In this document: in pieces, positions 1 to 8,388 of the stretch | Layout of the letters: each line of letters opens with the position of its first letter | Numbering within the stretch: the first letter of the stretch is position 1 | NCBI RefSeq assembly: GCF_000731985.1 | Contig: NZ_JNCS01000001.1 | Span: 558,001-622,000 of the forward strand | DNA length: 64,000 bases | Source of the DNA: Natrinema altunense | Lineage (GTDB): Archaea; Halobacteriota; Halobacteria; Halobacteriales; Natrialbaceae | Direction: 5' to 3' | The notes under the pieces: generated by a model | Told to the model about the DNA's origin: nothing | Databases searched by the model: none | What the model saw: the letters and a program-made list of their open reading frames with translations, nothing else | Translations under genes and position numbers: made by a program

Positions 1-149
1 CCCTGTACCATGATCAGGTCGTGTTCTCGGCCACCGTAAATCAAGGTCTCAATCGCCTCCGCATCAGGATTAGCGTCTCCGATTTCCTCCAGCAGGTTTT
101 CCAAGTCCTCATCATCACGTAATGGTTCTGCGATTCTCTGTGTAGACAT
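1..149 (-). CDS. Unknown acidic protein, partial at window edge
   Basis: An open frame starts at ATG (149) and runs off the window start; 49 residues are visible. They are acidic and helical (MSTQRIAEPLRDDEDLENLL at the N-terminus). No family is recognised. It lies directly downstream of the minus-strand tRNA cluster, 21 bases from the 3' end of the tRNA-Tyr gene. Confidence 0.5.
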   Translation of the reverse strand, partial: MSTQRIAEPLRDDEDLENLLEEIGDANPDAEAIETLIYGGREHDLIMVQ

Positions 150-170
150 CGTTCTATACACCTCTGAAAT

Positions 171-349
171 TCGGGGTGGCTGGATTCGAACCAGCGACAC
201 TCCGCTTACCGAGCCCCAAGAAGAGTCAGGGAGGGAAGAAAATGGTCTGCCACACAGAAACCAGTTAGACCTCTGCGTGTCGACTCAATTTCCTATGAAC
301 TCGTCTTGGAACTCTACAGGCGGATGCTCTACCGCTGAGCTACATCCCG
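171..349 (-). tRNA. tRNA-Tyr (GTA) with 107-nt intron
   Basis: The minus strand folds as a tRNA: acceptor CGGGATG with CACCCCG (one A-C mismatch at pair 5-68), D-arm GCTC/GAGC, anticodon stem TCCGC/GCGGA, T-arm GCTGG/CCAGC with loop TTCGAAT, discriminator A. The anticodon loop reads CTGTAG then A, giving GTA (Tyr). It is interrupted between positions 37 and 38 by an intron at 207-313, the canonical archaeal site. A tyrosine tRNA with a long intron on a mobile element is uncommon; splicing by the host tRNA endonuclease is inferred. Confidence 0.8.
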
Positions 350-357
350 TCCGAATA

Positions 358-441
358 TAGGAGTGACCGGATTCGAACCGGCGAACCCGCTAAGGGAGGA
401 GATCTTGAGTCTCCTGCCTTTGACCACTTGGCTACACTCCT
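358..441 (-). tRNA. tRNA-Leu (CAA)
   Basis: An 84-base class II tRNA on the minus strand. Acceptor AGGAGTG/CACTCCT, D-arm starting GCC, anticodon stem GGAGA/TCTCC with loop CTCAAGA (anticodon CAA), long variable arm with CCC/GGG pairing, T-stem CCGG/CCGG, discriminator A. No intron. It lies 8 bases from the 5' end of the tRNA-Tyr gene and 8 bases from the next tRNA-like gene, so the cluster is probably one transcript. Confidence 0.9.
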
Positions 442-449
442 GAGTGAAT

Positions 450-658
450 TGGAGGCGGCAGGATTCGAACCTGCGACTTGGCGTTCACCCTGTTTTTCCG
501 GTTCCCTGATGGTGACAGGATCTATCATTCCAGAGGTCATTCTTGGATTTCTGGTTAATCAAACCGGCAGGGTTTTTCGCCACCGTCTCAGGAAGCGTTG
601 TCTCCTTGGCTTCCCTGATTGTGGCTAGCCCGCTCTGACCAAGCTGAGCTACGCCTCC
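450..658 (-). tRNA. tRNA-like gene with large insert, isotype not assignable
   Basis: Both ends of a tRNA are present on the minus strand: acceptor GGAGGCG/CGCCTCC (perfect), D-arm GCTC/GAGC, T-arm GCAGG/CCTGC with loop TTCGAAT, variable loop AAGTC, discriminator A. Between D-arm and T-arm lie about 150 bases instead of about 20. Only three pairs of an anticodon stem (GGC/GCC) can be formed from the flanks, and no loop with T33 plus a matching stem is apparent. One or two introns at non-canonical sites, or a decayed gene, would explain this. Confidence 0.6.
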
Positions 659-788
659 ATCGTGTTTTTCCCGCTATTCGGATTTGAGGGACGATTCGCC
701 ACGAGGATTCTATGTTGGTATTAGCCTTCCCAGTCGATTTTGCTGGGCGGGCTCTCGTGGTTACTTGCCCTCTCACCTTCCGCGGGGT
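659..788. other. Non-coding spacer with long-range pairing
   Basis: No convincing gene. The stretch contains complementary arms (CACGAGG near 698 with CTCGTGG near 756, and CCCAG/CTGGG inside them), so the tRNA-cluster transcript probably folds here. Whether it is a distinct RNA cannot be judged from the sequence alone. Confidence 0.35.
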
Positions 789-886
789 CGGAGACGACCG
801 GACTCGAACCGGTACAAATCGCCCAATTATGGGCGAATCCGCTACTCAGAAGTTCACAGCGCTCTACCAGATTGAGCTACGTCTCC
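789..886 (-). tRNA. tRNA-like gene, possibly Arg (TCT), with atypical middle
   Basis: Minus strand: acceptor GGAGACG/CGTCTCC (perfect), D-arm GCTC/GAGC, T-arm ACCGG/CCGGT with loop TTCGAGT, discriminator G. The middle is longer than in a class I tRNA. A loop CTTCTGA (anticodon TCT, Arg, consistent with G73) is present but its 5-bp stem GCTGT/GTAGC leaves three extra bases, and it is followed by a hairpin TCGCCC/GGGCGA. This could be a non-canonical intron or an unusual variable arm. The isotype is a suggestion only. Confidence 0.55.
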
Positions 887-889
887 AAA

Positions 890-1110
890 GTGCCCCAGAA
901 GGACTCGATGATTAGTCCTGCTACCGCATCCGAAAGGGGATCCAGACCGCGGTAACAAAAAGGGGGCTGCCTATCGAAACCCTCTGGGACACAAGGTGGT
1001 TAACCTTTCTCAGGACAGATCTAGCCCTCCGGAGTCGAGAAACCCAAGCGGAAGGCACCACTCGAAAGAGACAGAGATCACTGAGGTACGACCCCTCCCC
1101 TCTGAACTTC
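890..1110. ncRNA. Candidate structured non-coding RNA next to tRNA cluster
   Basis: No reading frame with coding character. Several short perfect hairpins occur in series, including CTCGAAAGAG (a GNRA-type tetraloop read on the plus strand), GGACT/AGTCC near 900, and AAGGT/ACCTT near 995. This density of hairpins suggests a structured RNA, or the leader/trailer of the tRNA transcript. It does not show the signature sequences of RNase P or SRP RNA. The strand is uncertain. Confidence 0.35.
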
Positions 1111-1175
1111 TATCTCTTTCAAGCACTAATTGTCAAATGCCTTTTTTATGTGTTTGGTGAACGCCGAACCATTCG

Positions 1176-2183
1176 TCAGTTGAAATCAGAAAGACCGGAC
1201 TGTTCACCCAGATCCTCAACGTCTTCTTCCTCATCAACCTGCGGAACCTTGACTTCGCCAAAATACCGCTCCTGCTCTGCCTCACCCAATTCATCAGCCC
1301 GTCTCTCCGGAAAATGCAGAACACCTGACTCAGCACTATTCTCATTTCGGTATACATCAGCCTCTCCGAATTCCCGGAACAAGTCCTCAGCACTGTACCC
1401 CGTTTGCTGTTCAACGAACCCGGTATCACTCGTCAACGCCCACGACGCAGTCCGCAGATTACCATACTCCTCAACGAACCATTCAGCATCGCTCCGATCC
1501 AAGGACTCTACCTCTTCAAGACGGTCAACGAAGTATTCCTCCGCCAATTCATCCACCTGGAACCGGCTGTACACCTCCTCACTACCCCGGTCAAGCACCA
1601 GGACTTCATCAACAATCCGTGTACCCGTCACCTCGTTACTCCCTCTCAGCTTCGGAGACAGCTGATACTTCTCCAAGGCATTCTCCGGAGCCAACTCAAG
1701 GAACTGCGGCCGGTAATCCACGAACACATCACCTTCCCCAGCCTGATCCTCGAGAACCTCAGCAGCCGTAGAAAACTGAGACCTGAACGGCAACACATAC
1801 TCTCCACCGTCCAGCAACAGGCTTCCACCCAGACCAGAATTCAGCTCCGAAGCGAACTCTGGATCCGGAACTGACCGGTACTCGTGACTGACTATCTCTC
1901 CCTGTTCCTCCCAGGGCTGCTGATACTGGTACTCCTCCAGGACGTGCTTCGGATCCCCGTGATCCAGCCGCCACCGATCATCGACGTGAAGATCTCCGTC
2001 ATCTCCTTCGCTGACTAAGACGACTTCAGCATATTCCGGTTCATAACGGTAGAAATGGTGGTGCCCGGCTTCCGTATCCGTACCCAGGAAACGGTACTCC
2101 TCCTCGTGGATCTCCAGAGTCTCAGGAACATCAGTTGCCAGCGGTAGACTTCCACCTCCTCTACAACGTGTTGCGTCGATCAT
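1176..2183 (-). CDS. Hypothetical acidic protein, 335 aa
   Basis: Not recognised. The start is placed at ATG 2183, because the longer upstream extension would run into the divergent ATPase gene (starts 2215). The product is strongly acidic throughout, with a central part rich in short beta-like segments and a C-terminus of E/D-rich helix (residues about 300-335). No membrane segment or metal-binding motif is seen. The 31-bp gap to the divergent gene must hold both promoters or leaders. Confidence 0.6.
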   Translation of the reverse strand: MIDATRCRGGGSLPLATDVPETLEIHEEEYRFLGTDTEAGHHHFYRYEPEYAEVVLVSEGDDGDLHVDDRWRLDHGDPKHVLEEYQYQQPWEEQGEIVSHEYRSVPDPEFASELNSGLGGSLLLDGGEYVLPFRSQFSTAAEVLEDQAGEGDVFVDYRPQFLELAPENALEKYQLSPKLRGSNEVTGTRIVDEVLVLDRGSEEVYSRFQVDELAEEYFVDRLEEVESLDRSDAEWFVEEYGNLRTASWALTSDTGFVEQQTGYSAEDLFREFGEADVYRNENSAESGVLHFPERRADELGEAEQERYFGEVKVPQVDEEEDVEDLGEQSGLSDFN

Positions 2184-2214
2184 TCTGAAAAAACCGAGTC
2201 CCGGAAACAGTCCT

Positions 2215-4236
2215 ATGCCGCCCTCCGTCTCCGAACTCAAACGCCGCCTGGAACAACACGGACTCGAAGATAACAGGAAAGCACAGAAACTGCTGACCCA
2301 GGCCACCAACCCCTACCTTGATCGAGAACAACGATGGAGAGCCCGAATCGCCCTCAAGCAGCTCATCGAAGAAAGAAGGAGATATCCCTTCGATTCAGTT
2401 GTTCCCAAAAATTCGTACCTGGATGATCCCGTTCTCCTCGGCACTACCCAGAAACAGGGCAAATTGTACACCCTGAAAGAAGACGACCTCAATCAGCACA
2501 CGCTCTTCATCGGACAAACCGGATCCGGGAAATCCACCGCCTTCCGAAACATAATGACCCAGATCTCCACACCCTACTGGGCCTTCGACCGAAAACAGGA
2601 CTACCGCCACCTCATCCAAGAACACGACGACCTCCTCGTACTACCCTGGTCAGAACTCAAATTCAACCCGCTAAAACCGCCAGAAGGAGTCGCCCCGATG
2701 AAATGGGTACAAGTCTTCACTGAGATATTCAGCCACGCCACCTCCCTACTCTCCGGCTCGAAAAACTACCTACTATCCGCAGTCATCGAACTCTACAAAG
2801 AATACAACCTGTTCAAAGACAACACACACCCGTATCCTGCCCTCCAAGACCTACACCAATTGATCACCGGACAGGGCGTCAACTACACCCGGAAAAAGTC
2901 GAACTACCTGGATACCGTCGCCAACCGCCTCGAACCGCTCACACTCGTCACCGGCCACATCTTCAACTGCAGCAAAGGCTACCCCATCGAGGACCTGATG
3001 CAGCGAAAAGTCGTATTCGAATTCGACGGACTGAACCGTGACATCCAACGCTTCCTGCAGGAAATCCTGTTCGCCTACGTCTACGAATACCAATTCGCAC
3101 AAGGCAACCGGAGCGGCGACCTCGAACTCCTGATCTTCGTCGACGAAGCCAAGCAAACATTCTCCGTCTACCTGGAACGCCAAGACGCCTCAGGCATACC
3201 AGAAATCGACGACCTGACCGCCAGGGCACGACAGTTCGGCATCGGTCTCGTCGCCGCCGACCAGGAAGCCACCAAGTTGACCGACTCACTGAAAGCCAAC
3301 ACGAAAACCAAAGTCCTGCTCCCCGTCGGCGACCAGAAACAGTTCAACGAAATCACCGAATCAATCGACCTCACCTCGCTTCAGGAGAAGTACGCACAGG
3401 ACCTGGATACAGGAGAGGCCATCATCAAGCACGGCAACAAGGATCCGGTACCTGTCGACCTCCAGAACCACGAAACAGGAACCGTCACCGAAGAAGAGCT
3501 CATCGAACACCAACGCCAGAAATGGCAAAACCTCCCTTTCAAACACCGAAAAGACCCTTCTTTCAGCTCATCCGAAACAATAGATACGGACTCCCAAGTA
3601 GGCTCAGACCAGTTAGAAACCGGCGAATCAGCCGAATCAGTTCAAATAGAGATTTCAGACGAAGCCGAGTCGCTACTGGAGGATATAGCCGAAAACCCCC
3701 TGCGGTTCGTCACCGAACGCTACGAAGATCTCTCACTCAGCTACTACAAAGGGAATGAAGCCAAGAAAGAACTGGTCGACAAGGAACTGATCTCCGAGGA
3801 AACAGTCGGGTCCGGTCAGTCCCAAGGCACAATGTTCGATCTGACGGAGAAAGCCCGCCGCTACCTGGAAGAACAGGATGTGAATGTCCAGTGGAAAGGA
3901 AGGGGGTCAGTACGGCACCTGTACTGGCAAGATCAGATCAAGGAACTACTCGAGGAAACCGGATGGGACGCCTACATCGAGAAACTCAACGCCGATGTCT
4001 ACGGAATCCAGGATGGAAACGAGATAGCGGTCGAAGTAGCACTCGGAGTCAACGACCGAGAAATCGACCACATCGAAGACCACCTGGAGACAGGATGGCG
4101 GACAGTCGTCGCCGCACGCAACCACTCAGTGAAGAAAGGACTGAAACGGAAACTCGGAGAGTCAAATGTCGATGAGTCCAAAATCCGCCTCACCACAGTA
4201 CAGGACCTCGATCAAGAACATCTACGACCAGAATAG
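2215..4236 (+). CDS. Coupling-type P-loop ATPase with nuclease-like C-terminal domain
   Basis: A 673-residue HerA/VirD4-class DNA-pumping ATPase. Walker A is IGQTGSGKST (about residues 98-107) and Walker B LIFVDEA (about 306). After the motor, around residue 480, comes a winged-helix-like segment. The last 100 residues (from about 570) contain an N-A-D-V ... E-I-A-V-E-V arrangement that resembles the D...ExK core of PD-(D/E)XK nucleases, as in restriction-endonuclease-like domains fused to archaeal transfer ATPases. The likely role is handling DNA during element transfer, perhaps combining pumping with cleavage. The nuclease assignment is inference; the ATPase assignment is firm. It is separate from the main transfer operon at 13-20 kb. 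Confidence 0.8.
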   Translation: MPPSVSELKRRLEQHGLEDNRKAQKLLTQATNPYLDREQRWRARIALKQLIEERRRYPFDSVVPKNSYLDDPVLLGTTQKQGKLYTLKEDDLNQHTLFIGQTGSGKSTAFRNIMTQISTPYWAFDRKQDYRHLIQEHDDLLVLPWSELKFNPLKPPEGVAPMKWVQVFTEIFSHATSLLSGSKNYLLSAVIELYKEYNLFKDNTHPYPALQDLHQLITGQGVNYTRKKSNYLDTVANRLEPLTLVTGHIFNCSKGYPIEDLMQRKVVFEFDGLNRDIQRFLQEILFAYVYEYQFAQGNRSGDLELLIFVDEAKQTFSVYLERQDASGIPEIDDLTARARQFGIGLVAADQEATKLTDSLKANTKTKVLLPVGDQKQFNEITESIDLTSLQEKYAQDLDTGEAIIKHGNKDPVPVDLQNHETGTVTEEELIEHQRQKWQNLPFKHRKDPSFSSSETIDTDSQVGSDQLETGESAESVQIEISDEAESLLEDIAENPLRFVTERYEDLSLSYYKGNEAKKELVDKELISEETVGSGQSQGTMFDLTEKARRYLEEQDVNVQWKGRGSVRHLYWQDQIKELLEETGWDAYIEKLNADVYGIQDGNEIAVEVALGVNDREIDHIEDHLETGWRTVVAARNHSVKKGLKRKLGESNVDESKIRLTTVQDLDQEHLRPE

Positions 4237-4262
4237 GAGCCGAACCTCTTCACATCTGACGT

Positions 4263-4889
4263 CTAAATCTGTGGCTCTGAGAGCGGATACGGAAGCTGTT
4301 CCAAGAACTCCTCATCAGATACGACGATACCTCCATAATCCCGGAGCCTACACTCCGCGTTATACCAGCCCCAAGCCTTGACCTGATAGATTTCCGGCTG
4401 TCCTGTGGTCTCCCCGTGACTTACAAACTCAACCTCCGCTGCCTCAATCTCCTCGGTCAGAGGCGTAAGCTCAGAAGTGATTTCCTGCGAGTTCGGTAAA
4501 GTCTCTGCATAAGGCATCACAGTCCATAGAGCATCTTCGTGATGATCGATTACAGGAACCAGCAGATGCTCTAACGGGTCAAAGTGCGATAAGATGACTT
4601 CATGCCAATTCGACATCCAGCCTTCAGTATACTCCACAGGATACAACGCGTCCTCAGCCCCGGAATTCCCTATTTCAGGAAGAGCAAACTTGACCACAAG
4701 AGAATCGTCTACTCCTGCGACACTGGACGGAACCTGGTATACAGCTCGGCTCTGCCCGTTCTCAAGATGATTGAAGTGCTCATCTAAGGTCTCGTGCGCC
4801 TTCTCAAAATCCTCCTCATCGTGGATAATCCGCGCCGCTTTATCGAAGAGCCGTCGAAAAGAATCATCAACTGACTCTGAAGGTTCCAT
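4263..4889 (-). CDS. Protein-kinase-like fold fragment, 208 aa (tentative)
   Basis: Acidic protein starting at ATG 4889. The middle has the feel of a kinase N-lobe: a small-residue turn followed by SLVVKFALP, then a helix, then LLVPVIDHHEDALWTVMPYA, which looks like the strand and hinge before a C-lobe. No catalytic HRD or DFG motif follows, so it would be inactive or a truncated relative. It reads toward the convergent end of the transfer ATPase and follows the Abi-like gene on the same strand (23-bp gap). The function is unknown. Confidence 0.5.
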   Translation of the reverse strand: MEPSESVDDSFRRLFDKAARIIHDEEDFEKAHETLDEHFNHLENGQSRAVYQVPSSVAGVDDSLVVKFALPEIGNSGAEDALYPVEYTEGWMSNWHEVILSHFDPLEHLLVPVIDHHEDALWTVMPYAETLPNSQEITSELTPLTEEIEAAEVEFVSHGETTGQPEIYQVKAWGWYNAECRLRDYGGIVVSDEEFLEQLPYPLSEPQI

Positions 4890-4912
4890 ATTAGAACACA
4901 GACAGACTTCTA

Positions 4913-5671
4913 CTAAATATCCCAGCTCTCAGGTAGACTTTCTTTTTCCGCTACTCGTAGAAGAAACACGATAGCCTCCTGAGTATAGATATAGGCCAAT
5001 TCAGCACGCTTAGCCGTTGCTTCCGGGGCCTCACTACCACCGTGAGAACCGACGTTTGAGCAGTAATTGTAAGGGAATTTCAGCGCCTGCCAGTCAATCG
5101 GCTCATCCCAGTCATTACCTTCAATAATTCCTGCTTGATCAAGATCAGCGAGAGCGCTACCGTAGTTCGTGTCGACAGTTAGATTCTCCAAAGCACGTCG
5201 ACAATCGTGAATCGCGTTATCATAGTCACCTTCAGCCAGGAGATGGCTTGCCCGCTTTAATCTGGCCTGCGTCAAGAGCGGTGCAGCCTCCTCAATTAAC
5301 GAACTGTGCTCGTCCTTGAGCTCTGAAACATCCTCGGGTGTCCTGGTTGCAAGCTCGTACCTTTCTCCATTATGTTGTAGAGTATACGGTGAACCGATCA
5401 AGATATCATCTATCTCGCCCGCAAGCGAGTCATTCCTTCCCAAATCCAGCTTTTCAATAAGTATGCTGAGAACTTCTCCTACTTCCCCCGAACGGTTAAC
5501 ATTCGCCAAGTAGCTGGCTAATCGGTCCTCTTTGCTCCAGCCTGCCTTATCATCGAGATCTTTTGTATTGGTTCGCTCAGCTGCACGGCATATCTGAGCA
5601 CCTGTAATCGGAGACGCAATCTCTCTGGCAAGCTGATCGACTTGTTCGCCATGGAGGTCACCAATATCCAT
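4913..5671 (-). CDS. Abortive-infection (Abi C-terminal/HEPN-like) protein
   Basis: 252 residues. The C-terminal half looks like the all-helical Abi C-terminal domain: a helix with AIHDCRRALENL (about residue 150) followed near residue 205 by an NVGSHGGSEAPE segment, corresponding to the usual R/N...HG...P signature, then a hydrophobic helix ending in VFLLR. Proteins of this family occur in phage-resistance loci. The N-terminal half is an uncharacterised helical region. Its position in a mobile element with the kinase-like gene and the divergent DUF4238 gene suggests a small defence or anti-plasmid module. A classical RNase RxxxxH motif is not clear, so activity is uncertain. Confidence 0.6.
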   Translation of the reverse strand: MDIGDLHGEQVDQLAREIASPITGAQICRAAERTNTKDLDDKAGWSKEDRLASYLANVNRSGEVGEVLSILIEKLDLGRNDSLAGEIDDILIGSPYTLQHNGERYELATRTPEDVSELKDEHSSLIEEAAPLLTQARLKRASHLLAEGDYDNAIHDCRRALENLTVDTNYGSALADLDQAGIIEGNDWDEPIDWQALKFPYNYCSNVGSHGGSEAPEATAKRAELAYIYTQEAIVFLLRVAEKESLPESWDI

Positions 5672-5773
5672 AATCGATCTATCCCTACAGTTAACAGCTA
5701 CCCGTAATCAGAGTCCCGGACACTCGATAAAACACAAGCCGACGAGAACTCCCGTTCACCGGGCCGACAAGGG

Positions 5774-5785
5774 CTTTAAATACGG
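5774..5785 (+). promoter_or_regulatory. TATA box for the DUF4238 gene
   Basis: CTTTAAATACGG lies about 30 bases upstream of ATG 5809, the spacing expected for a haloarchaeal promoter giving a leaderless or short-leader mRNA. Confidence 0.55.
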
Positions 5786-5808
5786 AAGTTTACAGTCCAA
5801 GTGAGGAA

Positions 5809-6948
5809 ATGCCGGAGCGGAAAAATCAGCACTACGTACCTCAACACTACCTGCGTGCCTGGGCCAACAACGGCCAACTCGACATATTCCACCTTGGCTC
5901 TAAAGGAACATTCTCTGAGGGACAGGATTCCGTCTGCTCTCGCAACTACTTCTACGGCAACCCACCGGTAGTCGAGGAAGAACTCGCGGAGTTAGAAGGA
6001 TACCACGCCCGCCCACTCAACGCTTTACGCGGCGGCGACGATCTCACCAATCTCTCCGACCAGTACATACAGCTGCTTCTCTCATTCGTCACCACACAGC
6101 GAACGAGAACCAAGGCGACAAAAGACGACATCAGGGATGGCGACGACTTCATCCGAGAGGCTGTCAGGGACGACATGGAGGCCGACAGGTACGAAGACCG
6201 GATAATGTGGACATCCGACCTAACCGAAGAAGAGAAAGAAGATACGCTGGTCGACGCCTCACTACTCGGCACCCATCACTATATGATGACCCTGGGGATC
6301 TTTGGGCACATCGGCATCGGCGATCTCGAAGGAGTGATGCTACGCAACACCACCGACCGAGAGTTCATCATCTCCGATGTACCCGTAGTCCACGACATCC
6401 CCCCATACAAACGCAAACACGGATTAGTACCCGCAGGACTGGCAAACCGAGGACTCCAAATCTTCTGTCCTATCGACCGCAACCGAATCCTCCTCCTGTA
6501 CGACCCGGCAGTCTACCACTTCGACCACAACTCCAGAAAACAGGTCCTGATCAAATCATCTGACGTCGTTAACCAGCTGAATCTGCTACAGTTCCACAAC
6601 GCCGAAAACATCGTGATGTACGACTCCAGCGACGAAGACTATATCACCACTCTCTACAGCCGAATCGACGAAGCAAGGAGAAGAGAAGAAATAACGGTTC
6701 CTCTGGAAACCGAATCCGGACTCACAGAACACATCGACAAGACTCCAGCTTACCAAGTACCGAAACTGTCTCCGGATCTTCCCGACTGTAAGACGATGAC
6801 CCATCTACCATACGTCAAGCAGCGGCCATCCAGCCAGTCAGAGAGAGTCCAAAACATCGTACGGCGAATATTCAACGAATCCAGAGGACCCGACATCGGA
6901 CTAATCCGCTCCATCCGAGTCTTCGAAAATATGATGGAACAAAACTGA
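5809..6948 (+). CDS. DUF4238 family protein
   Basis: 379 residues. The N-terminus carries the family hallmark KNQHYVPQHYLRAWA (residues 5-19), then a region containing YFYG and a helical core, as in DUF4238 proteins of bacteria and archaea. The molecular function of the family is not established; members are frequent on mobile elements and near defence genes. The start ATG is 26 bases downstream of a good TATA box. Codon use and composition match the rest of the element. It faces the zinc-ribbon gene at 6989-7453 (convergent). Confidence 0.85.
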   Translation: MPERKNQHYVPQHYLRAWANNGQLDIFHLGSKGTFSEGQDSVCSRNYFYGNPPVVEEELAELEGYHARPLNALRGGDDLTNLSDQYIQLLLSFVTTQRTRTKATKDDIRDGDDFIREAVRDDMEADRYEDRIMWTSDLTEEEKEDTLVDASLLGTHHYMMTLGIFGHIGIGDLEGVMLRNTTDREFIISDVPVVHDIPPYKRKHGLVPAGLANRGLQIFCPIDRNRILLLYDPAVYHFDHNSRKQVLIKSSDVVNQLNLLQFHNAENIVMYDSSDEDYITTLYSRIDEARRREEITVPLETESGLTEHIDKTPAYQVPKLSPDLPDCKTMTHLPYVKQRPSSQSERVQNIVRRIFNESRGPDIGLIRSIRVFENMMEQN

Positions 6949-6988
6949 CTGCTCAGCCACCCAACCTCGTAACGCCTCTATAAGAGGA

Positions 6989-7453
6989 CTATAGTGCGGG
7001 GCACTCCGGACACTCCCATCGAAATCCTTTGCCATACCTCTCATCAAGAACCGGATTCTTCTGAGAGCCGCAGCTCCGACACTCCTCGAAGTAACTATCA
7101 GGAAACGCTTCCTCGAACTCTTCGATACACTCCTCAAGCTGAAGCCTGGTAATATGCGACCGGAACCACTCGTTCGAATCCAAGATCCTCTTATCCAACT
7201 CATCGGCTTCCTTACGCCAATCAGCCAACGACTCCAGGAACTCCTCCGGTTCCGAACTTTCCTCCAAGTCCTCAACACAGCCCTGTATCGCCTTCCGCTT
7301 CAGCTCCGGCTCAGCACGCTCACGGGCCGCATCCCAACTCCCCTTGTAGAAACTGTCCTGCTCCTCCCTGATCTCCTCAGGACGCCCCTCCAATTCATCA
7401 ACCCGTCCACGCCACCTCTCAAGAAGAGACTCTACCGCGTCAAACTCACTCAT
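6989..7453 (-). CDS. Coiled-coil protein with C-terminal zinc ribbon
   Basis: 154 residues. Residues 1 to about 115 are almost continuous charged helix, likely coiled coil. The C-terminus has CRSC ... CPEC separated by about 20 residues, a four-cysteine zinc ribbon. Such proteins commonly bind nucleic acid or act as adaptors. No family name is assigned. It lies convergent to DUF4238 and divergent from the 7630 gene, with a 176-bp intergenic region between. Confidence 0.6.
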   Translation of the reverse strand: MSEFDAVESLLERWRGRVDELEGRPEEIREEQDSFYKGSWDAARERAEPELKRKAIQGCVEDLEESSEPEEFLESLADWRKEADELDKRILDSNEWFRSHITRLQLEECIEEFEEAFPDSYFEECRSCGSQKNPVLDERYGKGFRWECPECPAL

Positions 7454-7629
7454 AACCGTAGATGTGTCCTCAGCTGAAATAAGAAGCAGGGGTACCCTCT
7501 CCGACTACATTCGTATCGAAGGACGGCGACTACAGGCTATCAGGTATCCTCTGTTCCCCGCCCACCGCCTGTTCGGACACAAGAATTAACTGCTTTTCAC
7601 CTGTATACCGTATTGAGGTAAAATAAGCT

Positions 7630-8388
7630 ATGGGCCGGGTGAACAAGGCCAACTTCGACGAGATCCTCGACCAGGTCAAGCCCGTAGACACGACTCAAGA
7701 AATCGAAGAGAAGAAACAGGCTCCGAAACAGGAACAGATCCGCTGGAACACCACCACCGGAGACGCCAAACAGAGTCCAGAACCGGCACCGACGCTGGAC
7801 ATCGCCCCCTTGCTCGTTGCAGTAGCCAGGACAGAAGGCGTCGACCCCGAAACCATCACCAGAGACTACTCCGCATACGACCTAGGCCGATTCCTTCCAG
7901 CAATATACGAAACAGTCGGCACCGACATCCTCATAGAAGCAGTGAAAGAACACCGGCCAGATCTCTACCACGTCTTCGAACCAGTCGACAAGCAAGGAAT
8001 CCGTGGAGACCAACTACGGGAGATCTACAAAGCTGTTCTTGACAGCTACCACATACCCTACCGAGTTCTCACAGTCAAACAAGTAGGTGAAGAAGACGGC
8101 TGGGAGATCCCGGTCACCTTCCTCGAGGCCGGTTTCCACGAAGACAGAGGATTCCCTGAAGAATTTGAAAAAGGCTTGATCGACAGCTACAAAGAAGAAC
8201 ACAAGATCGACTGGATCCGCCACGCCCACCACAACGGCCAGCACAACAACGACACCTACTTCTACAGATTACACTGCGGATCCGGACTGCCGCCAGGCGT
8301 AATGGATTCTAAAAGACTCGTCTCCACCAACTCCCACATCGTCGACTACACACTCGAAGAAGTAGTTGAGGTTCAAGATTACAGATGA
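7630..8388 (+). CDS. Hypothetical protein, 252 aa, partner of transglutaminase-like gene
   Basis: Not recognised. It has a charged N-terminal 60 residues, probably disordered, then a helical segment LDIAPLLVAVARTEG, and a mixed alpha/beta C-terminal half rich in aromatic residues and histidine (HAHHNGQHNND near residue 200). The stop overlaps the start of the next gene by four bases (ATGA), so the two products are probably made together. An AT-rich promoter-like stretch precedes ATG 7630. Confidence 0.6.
   Translation: MGRVNKANFDEILDQVKPVDTTQEIEEKKQAPKQEQIRWNTTTGDAKQSPEPAPTLDIAPLLVAVARTEGVDPETITRDYSAYDLGRFLPAIYETVGTDILIEAVKEHRPDLYHVFEPVDKQGIRGDQLREIYKAVLDSYHIPYRVLTVKQVGEEDGWEIPVTFLEAGFHEDRGFPEEFEKGLIDSYKEEHKIDWIRHAHHNGQHNNDTYFYRLHCGSGLPPGVMDSKRLVSTNSHIVDYTLEEVVEVQDYR

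Noticed and set aside
890-1110. RNase P or SRP RNA
   Set aside because: The conserved core sequences of either RNA are absent.
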